A stretch of 64,000 nt of DNA from assembly GCF_023507745.1 (NCBI RefSeq), contig NZ_JALPZO010000008.1, forward strand, positions 85,665-149,664. The letters run 5' to 3'. Shown here piece by piece: positions 36,560-46,821 of this stretch (positions are counted from its first letter, which is position 1; every line of letters starts with the position of its first letter). The stretch is from Vreelandella olivaria (lineage in GTDB: Bacteria; Pseudomonadota; Gammaproteobacteria; Pseudomonadales; Halomonadaceae). The notes beneath the pieces are model-generated. The model saw only the letters and a program-made list of their open reading frames with translations. It had not been told where the DNA came from and made no database searches. Made by a program: the position numbers and the translations under genes.

Positions 36560-37729
36560 TCAGCCTGCAAATGGCGCTTCCAGCGCACTCCCCAAACGTT
36601 GCATGAAAGACGTGCACTCCTCCAGCTGGGAGATGTCGATATACTCATCCGGCTGGTGTGCCTGGGCGATACTGCCCGGCCCTAAAATAATCGTTTGCAG
36701 GCCCTGTCCCTGGAACTGCCCCGCTTCAGTGGCATAAGCAACCGCATGGTTGCAGCAGGCTCCTGGTAGATGATCTTTGGCTAAGCGCAGCACCTGGTCA
36801 TTATCACGGTCGGCCAGGCCAGGTACCGTCACGTTCAGTGGCTCGGTGGTAATTTCAACGTACTTGTCTTTAGCCTGTAGTTGCGCCGTTAGCTGCGCGC
36901 AAAAGGTGTCAAAACGTGCATACACCTCCTCGAAAGTCTCCGTTGGCAGGTGGCGAATCTCCCACTCAAACTGGCACTCACGGGCCATAATATTGATCGC
37001 CGTACCGCCTTTTATTTTACCCACATGCAGACTGGTGTGGGGCACATTAAAGGCTTCATCCACACGCCCCTCTTCCACCAGCGCCGCCATCGTGTCTTCA
37101 ATAAAGGTGACTAGCCTCGCCGCCACATGGATCGCTGAGGTGCCCTGGTTAACTTGGCTACTGTGCGCTTCGCGGCCAATCACTGTGGTGCGCAGGTTGG
37201 TCGCCCCTTTCTGCGCAACAACCGGCTGCATACTGGTCGGCTCGCCGACAATGACGTGTGCGGTGGTGGAGTAATGCTCGTAGAAGCGTTTGATCAGGCT
37301 GGGCGCCCCCACACAGCCAATCTCTTCATCGTAAGAGAAACCAAAATAGATAGGCTGCTTAAGTGGCGCCTTTACCCAACGGGGTACCATGGCCAACGCA
37401 CAGGCAATAAAGCCTTTCATGTCACAGCTGCCACGGCCATAAAGCCGCCCATCGTTGCCATTACGCAGCGTAAAGGGGTCGCTGGACCAGGGCTGGCCTG
37501 CCACCGGCACCACATCCGTATGACCTGAAAGCATCACTCCCCCCGGTGCATCTGGGCCCAGCCGGGCAATTAAATTCGCTTTCGTGCCACAAGGGCTCAT
37601 TACACGCTCGGAAGCCACACCGAAGTCAGCCAAATAGCCTTCCACAAATTCAATCAAAGCCAGGTTGGATGCGCTGGAGGTGGTATCGAAAGCCACCAGT
37701 CTTGCCAGCAACGTGATTGCGTCGGACAT
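36560..37729 (-). CDS. argE: Acetylornithine deacetylase
   Basis: 389 residues, near the 383 of E. coli ArgE. Metal-site motifs LSGHTDVVPV, GRGSCDMKGF, EEIGCVG and VGEPTSMQPV are ArgE-like, and the substrate region AQKGATNLRTTVIGREAHSS is seen in pieces. It produces ornithine from N-acetylornithine in arginine synthesis. It is monocistronic and divergent from ugpB across 189 bp. A broader acylamino-acid specificity cannot be excluded. Confidence 0.88.
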   Translation of the reverse strand: MSDAITLLARLVAFDTTSSASNLALIEFVEGYLADFGVASERVMSPCGTKANLIARLGPDAPGGVMLSGHTDVVPVAGQPWSSDPFTLRNGNDGRLYGRGSCDMKGFIACALAMVPRWVKAPLKQPIYFGFSYDEEIGCVGAPSLIKRFYEHYSTTAHVIVGEPTSMQPVVAQKGATNLRTTVIGREAHSSQVNQGTSAIHVAARLVTFIEDTMAALVEEGRVDEAFNVPHTSLHVGKIKGGTAINIMARECQFEWEIRHLPTETFEEVYARFDTFCAQLTAQLQAKDKYVEITTEPLNVTVPGLADRDNDQVLRLAKDHLPGACCNHAVAYATEAGQFQGQGLQTIILGPGSIAQAHQPDEYIDISQLEECTSFMQRLGSALEAPFAG

Positions 37730-37807
37730 GCAGTACCCGCGTATTGGAGGTTTATGGTCACCCTAGCACCGCCACGGGCGTTTGCCCATTGGCACTGGCG
37801 TCCACGG

Positions 37808-37846
37808 TGTCACAACGAGTTCATCTTTCGTTCATCAGAACGTCAT
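37808..37846 (+). promoter_or_regulatory. Tandem PhoB-box-like array upstream of ugpB
   Basis: Hexamers TGTCAC (37808), GTTCAT (37819), GTTCAT (37830) and CGTCAT (37841) follow at exactly 11 bp on the coding strand of ugp, about 75-110 bp before the ugpB ATG. E. coli ugp is a classical PhoB target. A weak -10 (TACTGT) lies about 10 bp beyond. The two GTTCAT units also match the repeat at the two-component locus, so another OmpR-class regulator is a formal alternative. Confidence 0.75.
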
Positions 37847-37918
37847 CGTCGCTTTCTACTGTTCAGTGCACCTAACACCTTACATAACCGCACGGCGCAT
37901 GACTCTTAAGGAGCTGCT

Positions 37919-39244
37919 ATGTCTCGTTTCACGTTGCACGCGCTTACCCTCGGCGTGGCGTCTGCCACGTTCAGTCTCTCTGCCCAGGCGACCACTGACA
38001 TTACCTGGTGGCATGCTATGGGGGGACAGCTTGGCGAAATCCTTGAAGGCATTACCGAAGACTTCAACACCTCCCAGGATGAGTATCGCGTTAACCCCAG
38101 CTATCGCGGCACCTATACCGAAACCATGACCGGTGCGATTGCGGCGTTTCGTGCCAACGAGCAGCCGCATATCTTGCAGGTATTTGAAGTCGGTACCGGC
38201 ACCATGATGAATGCCGAAGGTGCTATCTATCCGGTATATGAATTGATGGAAGAGCACGGTCGCCCCTTCGACCGCGAAGCGTTCCTGCCTGCGGTAGTGG
38301 GTTATTACACCGACACGAACGGTAATATGCTCTCGTTTCCGTTTAACTCCTCTACGCCGATTATGTACTACAACCGCGATGTGTTTGAGGAAGCGGGCCT
38401 AGACCCAGAGCAGCCTCCCGAAACCTGGGAAGAGTTAGCAGACTTTTCGCGCCAAATCGTTGAGTCTGGTGCCGCTAGCTGTGGTTTCACCTCCTCTTGG
38501 CCTAGCTGGGTGATGCTGGAAAACTTCTCTGCCATGCATAACTCGCCGCTTGGCACGCTGGAGAATGGCTTTGGTGGGATGGAGACCGAGCTCAACTTCA
38601 ACAATGAGCTGGTCGCCCGCCACTGGGATAACCTGCACGATTGGCAAGAAGAGAACGTCTACCGTTGGGGCGGCCCAGGCACCGGTGCTGACGCTGAGCC
38701 GATGTTCTACTCTCAAAACTGCGCGATTTTCTTTGGCTCTTCGGCTTCGCGGGCCGATGTGGCCGCCAACACAGCCTTTGAAGTCGGCTTTGGCATGCAG
38801 CCCTACTATTCCGATGCAAGCGGTGCCCCGCAGAACTCGATTATCGGCGGTGCCACGCTATGGGCACTGCAAGGCCACAGCGATGACGAGTATGAAGCCG
38901 TTGCGGCTTTCTTTGAGTACCTCTCACAGCCTGAGGTCCAGGCCGATTGGCATCAGCAAACGGGTTATTTACCGATCACGCAAGCCGCTTGGGATCTAAG
39001 TGAAGAGCAGGGCTATTACGAAGAGAACCCTGGTGCGGATATTTCGCTGAAGCAGATGACCCTTAACGAGCCCACCGAAAATTCGAAAGGTTTGCGCTTT
39101 GGTAATTTTGTACAGATTCGCGACATCATCTCTGAAGAGATGGAAGCCGTGATGACCGGCAGGAAATCAGGCCAGCAGGCAGCCGATGACGCGGTTCAAC
39201 GCGGCAATGATCTGCTACGTGATTTCGAATCCGCCAATCAGTAA
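37919..39244 (+). CDS. ugpB: sn-Glycerol-3-phosphate ABC transporter substrate-binding protein
   Basis: 441 residues (E. coli UgpB 438). Signal peptide ends SLSAQA near residue 23. The mature start TTDITWWHAMGGQLGEIL and the FNASQDEYRVNPSYRGTY-like, AFRANEQPHILQVFEVGTGTMM segments (in pieces) are UgpB hallmarks, and SCGFTSSWPSWVMLEN is ligand-site sequence of the family. It binds glycerol-3-phosphate and glycerophosphodiesters in the periplasm. AAGGAGC precedes the ATG. First gene of ugpBAEC, behind a Pho-box-like array. Confidence 0.96.
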   Translation: MSRFTLHALTLGVASATFSLSAQATTDITWWHAMGGQLGEILEGITEDFNTSQDEYRVNPSYRGTYTETMTGAIAAFRANEQPHILQVFEVGTGTMMNAEGAIYPVYELMEEHGRPFDREAFLPAVVGYYTDTNGNMLSFPFNSSTPIMYYNRDVFEEAGLDPEQPPETWEELADFSRQIVESGAASCGFTSSWPSWVMLENFSAMHNSPLGTLENGFGGMETELNFNNELVARHWDNLHDWQEENVYRWGGPGTGADAEPMFYSQNCAIFFGSSASRADVAANTAFEVGFGMQPYYSDASGAPQNSIIGGATLWALQGHSDDEYEAVAAFFEYLSQPEVQADWHQQTGYLPITQAAWDLSEEQGYYEENPGADISLKQMTLNEPTENSKGLRFGNFVQIRDIISEEMEAVMTGRKSGQQAADDAVQRGNDLLRDFESANQ

Positions 39245-39344
39245 ATAAGCACTCACTTCGCCGCCTTTCCCACTGGAAAGGCGGCGATATCGTTTATTGA
39301 TACTGACGTGAGTGGTGCGTCATTCATACCCAGAAGAGCTTTCC

Positions 39345-40229
39345 ATGCAAACTAAACGCATGACGTTTCCCGGTCGCTGGTGGCCCTTCGCGCTGCTGGC
39401 GCCTCAGGTATTGGTCACTCTGATCTTTTTTATCTGGCCAGCGGGCCAGGCGCTATATCAGTCGCTACTGCGTGAAGATGCCTTTGGGCTACGCTCGACC
39501 TTTGTGGGTCTGGAGAATTTTGCCCGCTTATTTCGCGACGGCAGTTATTTAAACTCGCTGTCGGTGACCGTGGTGTTCGCCGTAGGCACCACGCTATTGT
39601 CAATGACCATCTCCCTGCTGCTGGCAAGCACCGTGAACCGCATGGTGCGCTCACGCACAACTTACACCACGTTACTCGTGTGGCCCTACGCCATTGCACC
39701 CGCCATCGCAGGCGTATTGTGGTGGTTTATCTTCAATCCTTCCATCGGCATTGTGCCTTATATGCTTGAAATGGTGGGCTACCGCTGGAACCACCGTACC
39801 TCGGGCAGCGACGCCATGCTATTGGTTATCTTTGCTGCCGCCTGGAAGCAGATTTCATACAACTTTTTGTTTTTTCTGGCGGGGCTACAGTCCATCCCAC
39901 AATCGCTGATTGAAGCCGCCTCCATCGATGGTGCCAGCCCCATTAAGCGCTTCTGGACGATTATTTTCCCACTACTCTCACCTACCACGTTCTTTTTGAT
40001 GGTGGTCAATGTGGTGTACGCCATGTTCGACACCTTCGGCATTATCCACGCCACCACCCAGGGTGGCCCGGCGCAGTCCACGAACATCCTGGTCTACAAG
40101 GTGTATGCCGATGGTTTCGTGGGCCTCAACCTGGGCTCTTCTGCGGCTCAGTCAGTGATTTTGATGGCCATTGTGGTGGGCCTCACAGTGGTTCAATTCC
40201 GCTTTATTGAGCGCCGAGTCAACTATTAA
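39345..40229 (+). CDS. ugpA: sn-Glycerol-3-phosphate ABC transporter permease UgpA
   Basis: 294 residues from the ATG at 39345 (E. coli 295); upstream GTG codons in the frame lack support. Six spans; [17 protein letters not shown] is the coupling loop, and [19 protein letters not shown] near the end is typical of UgpA. It begins 100 bp after ugpB and pairs with UgpE. Confidence 0.95.
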   Translation: MQTKRMTFPGRWWPFALLAPQVLVTLIFFIWPAGQALYQSLLREDAFGLRSTFVGLENFARLFRDGSYLNSLSVTVVFAVGTTLLSMTISLLLASTVNRMVRSRTTYTTLLVWPYAIAPAIAGVLWWFIFNPSIGIVPYMLEMVGYRWNHRTSGSDAMLLVIFAAAWKQISYNFLFFLAGLQSIPQSLIEAASIDGASPIKRFWTIIFPLLSPTTFFLMVVNVVYAMFDTFGIIHATTQGGPAQSTNILVYKVYADGFVGLNLGSSAAQSVILMAIVVGLTVVQFRFIERRVNY

Positions 40230-40265
40230 TGCGTCCTTTTAATCAGCCTTTGTTGGAGTATTGTG

Positions 40266-41108
40266 ATGGTTGAGAACCGCCCATGGGCCAATTTTTTCGC
40301 CCACACCGTGTTGATTATTGGCGTAGCGCTGGTGATTTTTCCGGTTTACATCGCCCTAGTGGCCTCCACCCAAGCGCCGGGTGAACTGATGCGTGGCACT
40401 ATTCCGCTGCTGCCGGGCGCACATGGTATCGAAAACTATACCCGTATGTGGCAATCGGGCGTCTCCAGTGCTGGCACACCCTCTGCTGCCCAAATGCTCT
40501 GGAACAGCTTTGTGATGGCCATGGCGATCACGGTGGGAAAACTATCTATTTCGCTGCTTTCTGCCTTTGCGATTGTCTACTTCCGCTTCCGTTTTCAGAT
40601 GTTCTTTTTCTGGCTGATCTTCGTCACCCTGATGCTACCGGTGGAAGTACGCATTATTCCCACCTTTCAGGTGGTGGCCGATCTCAAAATGCTCAATAGC
40701 TTTGCCGGGCTATCCATTCCACTGATTGCCTCGGCCACCGCAACATTTTTATTCCGCCAGTTCTTTATGACCATTCCCGAAGAGATGCTGGAAGCAGCAC
40801 GTGTTGACGGCGCAGGGCCGATGAAATTTTTCAAGGACATTCTGCTGCCGCTCTCGGTGACCAACATCGCCGCGCTGTTTGTGATCATGTTTATTTACGG
40901 CTGGAACCAATACCTGTGGCCACTGTTGATCACCACCAACCCCGACTACACCACCATTGTGATGGGCATCCAACGCATGACCTCTGACGAGAACCCCCAA
41001 TGGCACCTGGTGATGGCAGCGGTGGTCATGGCGGCACTACCACCGGTGTTAGTGATTCTGTTTATGCAACGCCTGTTTGTGAAAGGCCTGACCGAGACGG
41101 AGAAATAA
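40266..41108 (+). CDS. ugpE: sn-Glycerol-3-phosphate ABC transporter permease UgpE
   Basis: 280 residues from the ATG at 40266, which has TGGAG seven bases ahead (E. coli 281). Six spans, coupling loop [20 protein letters not shown] in pieces, and [21 protein letters not shown] near 215-235 as in UgpE. It is the partner of UgpA; ugpC starts one base after its stop. Confidence 0.95.
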   Translation: MVENRPWANFFAHTVLIIGVALVIFPVYIALVASTQAPGELMRGTIPLLPGAHGIENYTRMWQSGVSSAGTPSAAQMLWNSFVMAMAITVGKLSISLLSAFAIVYFRFRFQMFFFWLIFVTLMLPVEVRIIPTFQVVADLKMLNSFAGLSIPLIASATATFLFRQFFMTIPEEMLEAARVDGAGPMKFFKDILLPLSVTNIAALFVIMFIYGWNQYLWPLLITTNPDYTTIVMGIQRMTSDENPQWHLVMAAVVMAALPPVLVILFMQRLFVKGLTETEK

Positions 41109-41109
41109 G

Positions 41110-42165
41110 ATGGCCAGCATTACCCTGGAAGGGCTGAAGAAAACCTACGCGGGCAACGTGGATGCAGTCAAAGGCATTGACCTGCATATTGCCGACGGCG
41201 AATTTGTAGTGCTGGTAGGCCCATCAGGCTGCGGTAAATCCACCTTGCTACGCATGGTGGCCGGGCTGGAAACCATCACTGAAGGCACGCTCAACATTGG
41301 CGATCGGGTGGTGAATACGCTTGAACCTGCCGAGCGCGATATCGCCATGGTGTTCCAGAACTACGCGCTCTATCCGCATATGACGGTGTACAACAACCTC
41401 GCCTACGGACTGAAAAACAGAGGCTTTAAAAAAGACGAAATTGAAAAGCGCGTGCGTATTGCCGCCAAAATGTTGGAGATCGAGGATTTTCTGGAGCGTA
41501 AACCACGCAAGCTCTCTGGCGGCCAGCGCCAGCGGGTAGCCATGGGCCGTGCCCTGGTGCGCGAACCGGCAGCGTTCTTATTTGATGAGCCGCTTTCCAA
41601 CCTGGACGCAAAACTACGTGTGCAGATGCGTGTGCAGATCAAGCAGCTCCAGCGACGCCTGAAAACCACCAGCCTGTATGTAACCCACGACCAGTTGGAG
41701 GCCATGACCTTAGGCGATCGTTTAGTGGTGCTGAATGCCGGACAAATCGAACAAGTCGGTACCCCTATGGAGATCTACGCCCGCCCCGCCACCATGTTCG
41801 TCGCTGGGTTTATCGGCTCACCCGCCATGAACATGGTGCCAGTCGAGTACCTACACGCGCGAGGAGCTAACGGACTGCTGGATAACCTGCCAGCAGGTAC
41901 CGATATTGTTGGTATCCGCCCGGATGATCTGCACTTGGCTCCGCCGGAAGGCCCGCACCTCATTGTGGAATCAACACTTGAGCTATTTGAAGCCGCAGGG
42001 GCCGAAAGCCACCTTTACGTGCACCTCGCCGACAGCGATCAACCCACGGTGATTCGCGTTTCAGGCCAGCCACCGGTCGCTGAGGGTGAAACCTTGCGGT
42101 TCTATGTGACCCACAACGCCCTGCATCCTTTCAACAGCACCACGGGCAAACGCACGGGGGATTAA
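41110..42165 (+). CDS. ugpC: sn-Glycerol-3-phosphate ABC transporter ATP-binding protein
   Basis: 351 residues (E. coli 356). Walker [10 protein letters not shown] at 37-45, Q-loop [11 protein letters not shown], signature [15 protein letters not shown], Walker [15 protein letters not shown] and a C-terminal MalK-type regulatory domain (TOBE, about 235-350) with [12 protein letters not shown]. In E. coli this domain mediates control by UgpQ/phosphate. No ugpQ phosphodiesterase gene follows here. Confidence 0.95.
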   Translation: MASITLEGLKKTYAGNVDAVKGIDLHIADGEFVVLVGPSGCGKSTLLRMVAGLETITEGTLNIGDRVVNTLEPAERDIAMVFQNYALYPHMTVYNNLAYGLKNRGFKKDEIEKRVRIAAKMLEIEDFLERKPRKLSGGQRQRVAMGRALVREPAAFLFDEPLSNLDAKLRVQMRVQIKQLQRRLKTTSLYVTHDQLEAMTLGDRLVVLNAGQIEQVGTPMEIYARPATMFVAGFIGSPAMNMVPVEYLHARGANGLLDNLPAGTDIVGIRPDDLHLAPPEGPHLIVESTLELFEAAGAESHLYVHLADSDQPTVIRVSGQPPVAEGETLRFYVTHNALHPFNSTTGKRTGD

Positions 42166-42279
42166 CCCTGTCGGCCACGAACATAGTCAATGGGGGCATC
42201 ATGGGCTACGTTTGAGAGGGTGCCATTGCATCTTGGCTGCTTTCATACCCTTGTTCAGGGTACCTATGAGCCCTCTAGC

Positions 42280-43509
42280 ATGAGACCTCACCCTCCTTTA
42301 CTTGACACTCTTTACCGCACTCACGCCAGGCGCGTTCAAGCGACGCTGATCCGCCTGTTGGGGGATTTTGAACTGGCTGAAGAGGCTGTGCAGGATGCGT
42401 TTGCGGCGGCGGTTCAGCAATGGCCTGTGGACGGTATGCCTGACAACCCACGGGCGTGGCTGATTCGTACCGGCTACCACTGCGGGGTGACCCAGATTCG
42501 GCAACGCAGCACCGCACAGCGCCGTGCACATTTGCTGCTACCTGCCGATGAGATACCGGATCTGGAACCGGACACTATCCAGGATGATGCCTTACGGCTT
42601 CTATTTACCTGCTGCCACCCCAGCCTGAGTATGGAAGCGCGGGTTGCCCTTACCCTGCGTGAGATGTGTGGCCTGACCACCGAGCAAGTTGCCAGTGCTT
42701 TGCTGATGAAAGCGGCGACCGTGGCACAGCGCATCGTCCGTGCCAAACGCAAAATCCGCCATGCCAATATTCCCTACGAAGTGCCCTCCCAGGATGAACT
42801 GCCCGCCCGCCTGCCCGCAGTGCTCCAGGTGATCTACCTTGTGTTTAACGAAGGGTACTCCCGCAGTACAGGATCACAGGTAGTGGATATTAGTCTGACC
42901 CAAGAGGCCATGCGGCTAGGGGAGGAGCTTGCCAGCCTGCTGCCCGAGGGAGAGGTGTTTGGCTTGTTGGCACTGATGCGGCTGAGCGATGCCCGCCGGG
43001 ACGCTCGCCAGGACAGCACTGGGGAGCTGGTGACCTTAGAGCATCAGGATAGAGGGCTATGGCACCAGGCGGATATCCGCAGCGGTATTGCATGGCTGGA
43101 GCAGGCACTGGCGATGACTCCCACCGGCTACTACACGCTACAGGCATCAATTGCCGCCGTGCACTCACAAGCCAGTCACCCAGGGCAGACTGACTGGAGG
43201 CGCATCGTTAGGCTCTACGATGCCCTCTGCCTGCGCCACCCCTCCCCCGTACTTGCCCTGAACCGTGCAGTGGCGATTGCAATGAAAGAGTCTCCCGCCG
43301 CTGGCCTTCAGCTACTCAGCGAGCTTGAGCAGCATCCGCAAATGAACCGCTATTATCTATTTCATGCGGCACAGGCCGACCTGCTACGCCGACAAGGCAG
43401 GCATGAGGATGCCCGGCTTGCCTATCAACAGGCGCTAGCGCTGGTGAATCAAGCCCCAGAGAAACGTTTTTTGCTCAAACAACTCGCCGGACTGGAGGGA
43501 GCACAATAA
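42280..43509 (+). CDS. ECF RNA polymerase sigma factor, ECF42-like with TPR-type C-terminal extension
   Basis: 409 residues from the ATG at 42280, far longer than ordinary ECF sigmas (about 190). Region 2 (about 10-80: LLGDFELAEEAVQDAFAAA) and region 4 (about 110-165: LTLREMCGLTTEQVASALL, AQRIVRAKRKIR) are complete; the remaining 230 residues form the DUF6596/TPR-like extension typical of this group, with YLVFNEGYS and LNRAVAIAM. No anti-sigma gene is adjacent, as expected for this group, and its DGPF/YCII partner genes follow. The extension is thought to regulate activity. Confidence 0.9.
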   Translation: MRPHPPLLDTLYRTHARRVQATLIRLLGDFELAEEAVQDAFAAAVQQWPVDGMPDNPRAWLIRTGYHCGVTQIRQRSTAQRRAHLLLPADEIPDLEPDTIQDDALRLLFTCCHPSLSMEARVALTLREMCGLTTEQVASALLMKAATVAQRIVRAKRKIRHANIPYEVPSQDELPARLPAVLQVIYLVFNEGYSRSTGSQVVDISLTQEAMRLGEELASLLPEGEVFGLLALMRLSDARRDARQDSTGELVTLEHQDRGLWHQADIRSGIAWLEQALAMTPTGYYTLQASIAAVHSQASHPGQTDWRRIVRLYDALCLRHPSPVLALNRAVAIAMKESPAAGLQLLSELEQHPQMNRYYLFHAAQADLLRRQGRHEDARLAYQQALALVNQAPEKRFLLKQLAGLEGAQ

Positions 43510-43524
43510 AAAAATTGCATGGAC

Positions 43525-43551
43525 TGTCGATTTTGTGCATCGCCAAACGAC
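43525..43551 (+). promoter_or_regulatory. Candidate ECF42-type promoter of the YCII/DGPF operon
   Basis: TGTCGA at 43525-43530, 17 bp, then CGAC at 43548-43551, 34 bp ahead of the next start codon and 15 bp after the sigma factor stop. As I recall, ECF42 promoters carry TGTCGA at -35 and CGA/TC at -10, so this matches both elements and the spacing. Confidence 0.65.
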
Positions 43552-43585
43552 TAAATAGAGCACCCATCCATTAAGGAGGCTCTCT

Positions 43586-44431
43586 ATGAAATTCATGTTG
43601 ATAAGGCGCGCTGATGCCAGCACTGAAAATGGCACTCTTCCATCCCAGGAGATACTGGCGGCCATGGCAGCCTACAACGAGAGCATGATGCAGGCAGGCG
43701 TATTCGAAAGCGGCAACGGTTTACGTCCAACCAGCGACGGATGTTTGATCCGTTTTGAGAATGGCAGTCCGACCATTATTCCCGGCCCTCTCACGCCCGC
43801 CAGCGAGCGTATCGCGGGCTACAGCATTCTGGAGGTGCCTTCTCTGGAAGCTGCCATCGCCTGGGCACAGCAGTGGCCGACTCTGGATGCCGACGGCAAC
43901 GTGACCCTTGAGTTAAGGCGCTACTTCACGCTGGATGATTTTGAACCCGGCACTGGGCTGGATAAGCACCTCGCTCACGCCCGGCTCCCCGATGCGGTGG
44001 GGGTTCATGTCGCTTTTCCCGGCACCTGCCGAGAAGCCATGCAATTCTACGCCGACGTCACAGGCGGGGTGTTGGAGAGCCTACTTACCTATGCTGAAAC
44101 GCCAGCGGCCGAACACATGCCAGCTGCTCTTCATGACCGGATCATCCACGCCTCGCTGAACCTACGGGGACGTCGCATCATGGGCGCCGATATGGCGCCG
44201 GAACAGTACGCACCTCCCCAGGGGGTGCAGGTTCAACTGGAATACCAAGACCTCAAGCAGGCGTCCAGCACCTTCACACAGCTCGCAGAGGGCGGCGAGG
44301 TGATCATGCCCTTCGAGCGTACCTTCTGGTCAGCAGGGTTTGGCATGGCAGCCGACCGCTTTGGCGTACAGTGGATGATCAACGTTGCGTCAAACGATTG
44401 TTCGTTAGCGACTCAAAAGGAGGCACCATGA
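43586..44431 (+). CDS. YCII/DGPF-like domain fused to a PhnB-type VOC domain
   Basis: 281 residues in two parts: a YCII-like ferredoxin-fold domain (1-115: MKFMLIRRAD, RIAGYSILEVPSLEAAIAWA in pieces, TLELRRYF) and a glyoxalase-fold PhnB-like domain (about 135-270: FPGTCREAMQFYADVTGG, PFERTFWSAGFGMAADRFGVQWMIN in pieces). In ECF42 loci these two are usually separate genes. A very strong ribosome site (TAAGGAGG) precedes the ATG. The stop overlaps the next start. No catalytic activity is known for the YCII half; the PhnB half lacks an assigned reaction. Confidence 0.88.
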   Translation: MKFMLIRRADASTENGTLPSQEILAAMAAYNESMMQAGVFESGNGLRPTSDGCLIRFENGSPTIIPGPLTPASERIAGYSILEVPSLEAAIAWAQQWPTLDADGNVTLELRRYFTLDDFEPGTGLDKHLAHARLPDAVGVHVAFPGTCREAMQFYADVTGGVLESLLTYAETPAAEHMPAALHDRIIHASLNLRGRRIMGADMAPEQYAPPQGVQVQLEYQDLKQASSTFTQLAEGGEVIMPFERTFWSAGFGMAADRFGVQWMINVASNDCSLATQKEAP

Positions 44432-44805
44432 AGTACGCGGCACTGGTCTACTACCAGGAACAACTTATCCATGCAATGAGCGACCAGGAGTGGCACGACC
44501 TCAATCAGGAGTGCATTGCGGGCGTGGAACGCTTAACCGCCCAGGGACACTACGTGGCAGGGCAGGCGCTACAACCGATAGAAACAGCCACCACCGTGCG
44601 GGTACGTGATGGGGAGACACTAATCTCCGATGGCCCCTTTGCCGAAACCAAAGAGCAGTTGGCGGGGTTTTACCTGCTGGAAGCGCATGACCTGAATGAA
44701 GCACTGCAATTAGCCAGTCGTATTCCTCCGGCGCGGCTCGGCAGTATCGAAGTACGCCCTATTCGTGAGCTACCGCCCAAACAAACAACAGGAGAAACAT
44801 CATGA
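44428..44805 (+). CDS. YCII-related (DGPF) protein
   Basis: 125 residues from the ATG at 44428 with AAAGGAGG ahead, overlapping the previous stop (ATGA). It holds the family motif DGPFAETKEQLAGFYLLEA in pieces, which gives DGPF proteins their name, after MKYAALVYYQEQ. These proteins accompany ECF42 sigma factors in many genomes; their biochemical role is unknown. The next gene also overlaps it by ATGA. Confidence 0.92.
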   Translation: MKYAALVYYQEQLIHAMSDQEWHDLNQECIAGVERLTAQGHYVAGQALQPIETATTVRVRDGETLISDGPFAETKEQLAGFYLLEAHDLNEALQLASRIPPARLGSIEVRPIRELPPKQTTGETS

Positions 44806-45170
44806 ACAACGCTACCCAACCCTATGTGGATGGCTTTGTCGCCGCCGTCCCCAGCGCCAATAAGCCTCAGTTTATCGAGCACGCCCAAACCGCCGCAGTG
44901 GTGTTCAAAGAGCATGGTGCGCTGCGAGTGGTGGAGTGCTGGGGAGACGATGTGCCCGACGGGGAAGTCACCTCTTTTCCCATGGCGGTTAAGTGTCGGC
45001 ATGACGAGACAGTGCTCTTTTCCTGGATCGAGTGGCCATCCCGCGCCGTGCGTGATGAAGCGATGCCAAAGGTGATGCAGGACCCACGCTTGCAGATGGA
45101 CGTTAACCCCATGCCTTTTGATGGCAAGCGCCTCATCTTCGGTGGTTTTAACACTCTTATTGATCAGTGA
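44802..45170 (+). CDS. DUF1428 family protein
   Basis: 122 residues: YVDGFVAAVPSANKPQFIEHA in pieces, VECWGDDVPDGEVTSFP and the ending FDGKRLIFGGF are DUF1428 hallmarks (dimeric alpha-beta barrel fold). No known activity. It is translationally coupled to the DGPF gene and is the last gene of the sigma-controlled operon. A hairpin follows. Confidence 0.93.
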   Translation: MNNATQPYVDGFVAAVPSANKPQFIEHAQTAAVVFKEHGALRVVECWGDDVPDGEVTSFPMAVKCRHDETVLFSWIEWPSRAVRDEAMPKVMQDPRLQMDVNPMPFDGKRLIFGGFNTLIDQ

Positions 45171-45183
45171 GCGCCACATTCAA

Positions 45184-45216
45184 CAGGGCCACGGCCAATG
45201 AAGACGCGTGGCCCTG
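45184..45216 (+). terminator. Probable terminator of the ECF42 operon
   Basis: A perfect 10-bp stem, CAGGGCCACG with CGTGGCCCTG, around a 13-base loop, 13 bp after the DUF1428 stop. The T tract is poor (TCTGTCATT), so termination may be partial or Rho-assisted. Confidence 0.6.
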
Positions 45217-45243
45217 TCTGTCATTACGGCTTAATAGATGTGC

Positions 45244-46821
45244 TTATACCTCTCGCTTACCATCCACTAACCGCGGCACCCCTAAAGGATTATCCTGCTT
45301 AAGTTCGTCGGGCAACAGCGCATCGGCCAAGTTCTGGTAACAGACCGGGCGCAAAAAACGGTGAATGGCACCGCTACCCACCGAGGTAGAGCGGGTATCT
45401 GATGTTGCTGGGAAGGGCCCTCCATGAACCATGGCATGGCAAACCTCAACGCCGGTGGGCCAACCATTGGCTAGAATGCGACCTGCCTTCAACTCAAGAG
45501 GCGCCATCAACTTGCCCGCTAAAGCGGCGTCGCTATCAGCCATGTGTAGGGTAGCGGTTAGTTGACCTTCCAGATGGTCGATAATATCCAGCAGCTCTGC
45601 TTCATCCTGGCACTCCACCACCAGAGAGGCGGAACCAAACACCTCTTCATGAAGCGACTCATCGGTTAGGAATTCACTGGCTGTTGTGGCAAATAAGGCC
45701 GCTTGACACGCATTGTCACTCTCAGGCCCCATTTCGCCACGCGCCACTTCCCGAGCCGACGTGGATGTCCACTGCTGCACTCCTTGCTGATAAGCATCGT
45801 GGATGCCCGGCGTAAGCATCGTCTGCGCAGCGCTACCCGACAACATCTTGCCAGCCTGGGCCATAAAACGTTCAAGGTCGGGACCCGCCAGTGCTACCAC
45901 AAGGCCGGGATTGGTACAGAACTGCCCCGCCCCCATGGTCAGTGAGCCCACAAACCCATCCGCCAATGCTTCCGCCGAATCGGCCAGCGCCTGGGGCAAT
46001 AGAAATACCGGGTTGAGACTACTCATCTCCGCATACACAGGAATCGGCTGAGGCCGAGCCTGGGCGGCTTTCATAAGCGCCAGCCCCCCCGCACGTGAGC
46101 CGGTAAAACCGACCGCCTGAATACGTGGGTGTGCCACTAGCGCTTGCCCCAGATCACGCCCGGAGCCGAACAGTAACGAGAAGACGCCCTCAGGAAGCCC
46201 ACATGCCTGTACCGCTTTCTGAACCGCGAAGCCAACCAACTCAGAGGTGCATGGGTGAGCGGAGTGCGCCTTCACCACAACCGGGCAACCCGCGGCCAGA
46301 GCCGAGGCGGTATCGCCACCGGCCACTGAGAATGCCAAAGGGAAGTTGCTAGCACCAAATACCGCCACTGGCCCCACGCCGATATGGCGCTGGCGCAGAT
46401 CGCTACGTGGTAACGGAGTGCGTTCGGGCAGCGCCGGATCGACACGCACATCCAGCCACTCGCCAGCCTTAACCACATCGGCAAATAGCCGCAACTGCCC
46501 GCAGGTACGTCCACGCTCCCCTTCCAGGCGTCCACGAGGCAGGCCAGACTCCTGCATGGCACGCTCAATCAGTGCATCCCCCAGCCCCTCTATCTCGCTG
46601 GCGACAGCACGTAGAAATGCTGCGCGCTCCCTTTGCGGGCGCCGGCGATAGATGTGAAACGCTTCCCAGGCAAGCTGGCAGGCGCGATCAACGTCAGACG
46701 CGTCACCTGCTCCATAGCCGGGTTCCAGGCGCTCACCAGTAGCGGGATTGACTGCGTGGATAAGCCGCCCGTTGCCTTTAACACTTTGCTGACCAATCAG
46801 CATGTTGCCTTGAATGAACAT
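45244..46821 (-). CDS. 2,5-dioxovalerate (alpha-ketoglutarate semialdehyde) dehydrogenase
   Basis: 525 residues from the ATG at 46819-46821 with AAGGAGC ahead; the frame continues to 46914 without support. Aldehyde dehydrogenase fold with [24 protein letters not shown] for cofactor, GFTGSR and the nucleophile Cys in [10 protein letters not shown]. The [14 protein letters not shown] segment is characteristic of the KGSADH branch. It oxidises 2,5-dioxopentanoate to 2-oxoglutarate, last step of the oxidative glucarate route. It ends the kdgD-gudD-gntR-aldehyde dehydrogenase unit, 130 bp after the GntR gene. Confidence 0.92.
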   Translation of the reverse strand: MFIQGNMLIGQQSVKGNGRLIHAVNPATGERLEPGYGAGDASDVDRACQLAWEAFHIYRRRPQRERAAFLRAVASEIEGLGDALIERAMQESGLPRGRLEGERGRTCGQLRLFADVVKAGEWLDVRVDPALPERTPLPRSDLRQRHIGVGPVAVFGASNFPLAFSVAGGDTASALAAGCPVVVKAHSAHPCTSELVGFAVQKAVQACGLPEGVFSLLFGSGRDLGQALVAHPRIQAVGFTGSRAGGLALMKAAQARPQPIPVYAEMSSLNPVFLLPQALADSAEALADGFVGSLTMGAGQFCTNPGLVVALAGPDLERFMAQAGKMLSGSAAQTMLTPGIHDAYQQGVQQWTSTSAREVARGEMGPESDNACQAALFATTASEFLTDESLHEEVFGSASLVVECQDEAELLDIIDHLEGQLTATLHMADSDAALAGKLMAPLELKAGRILANGWPTGVEVCHAMVHGGPFPATSDTRSTSVGSGAIHRFLRPVCYQNLADALLPDELKQDNPLGVPRLVDGKREV

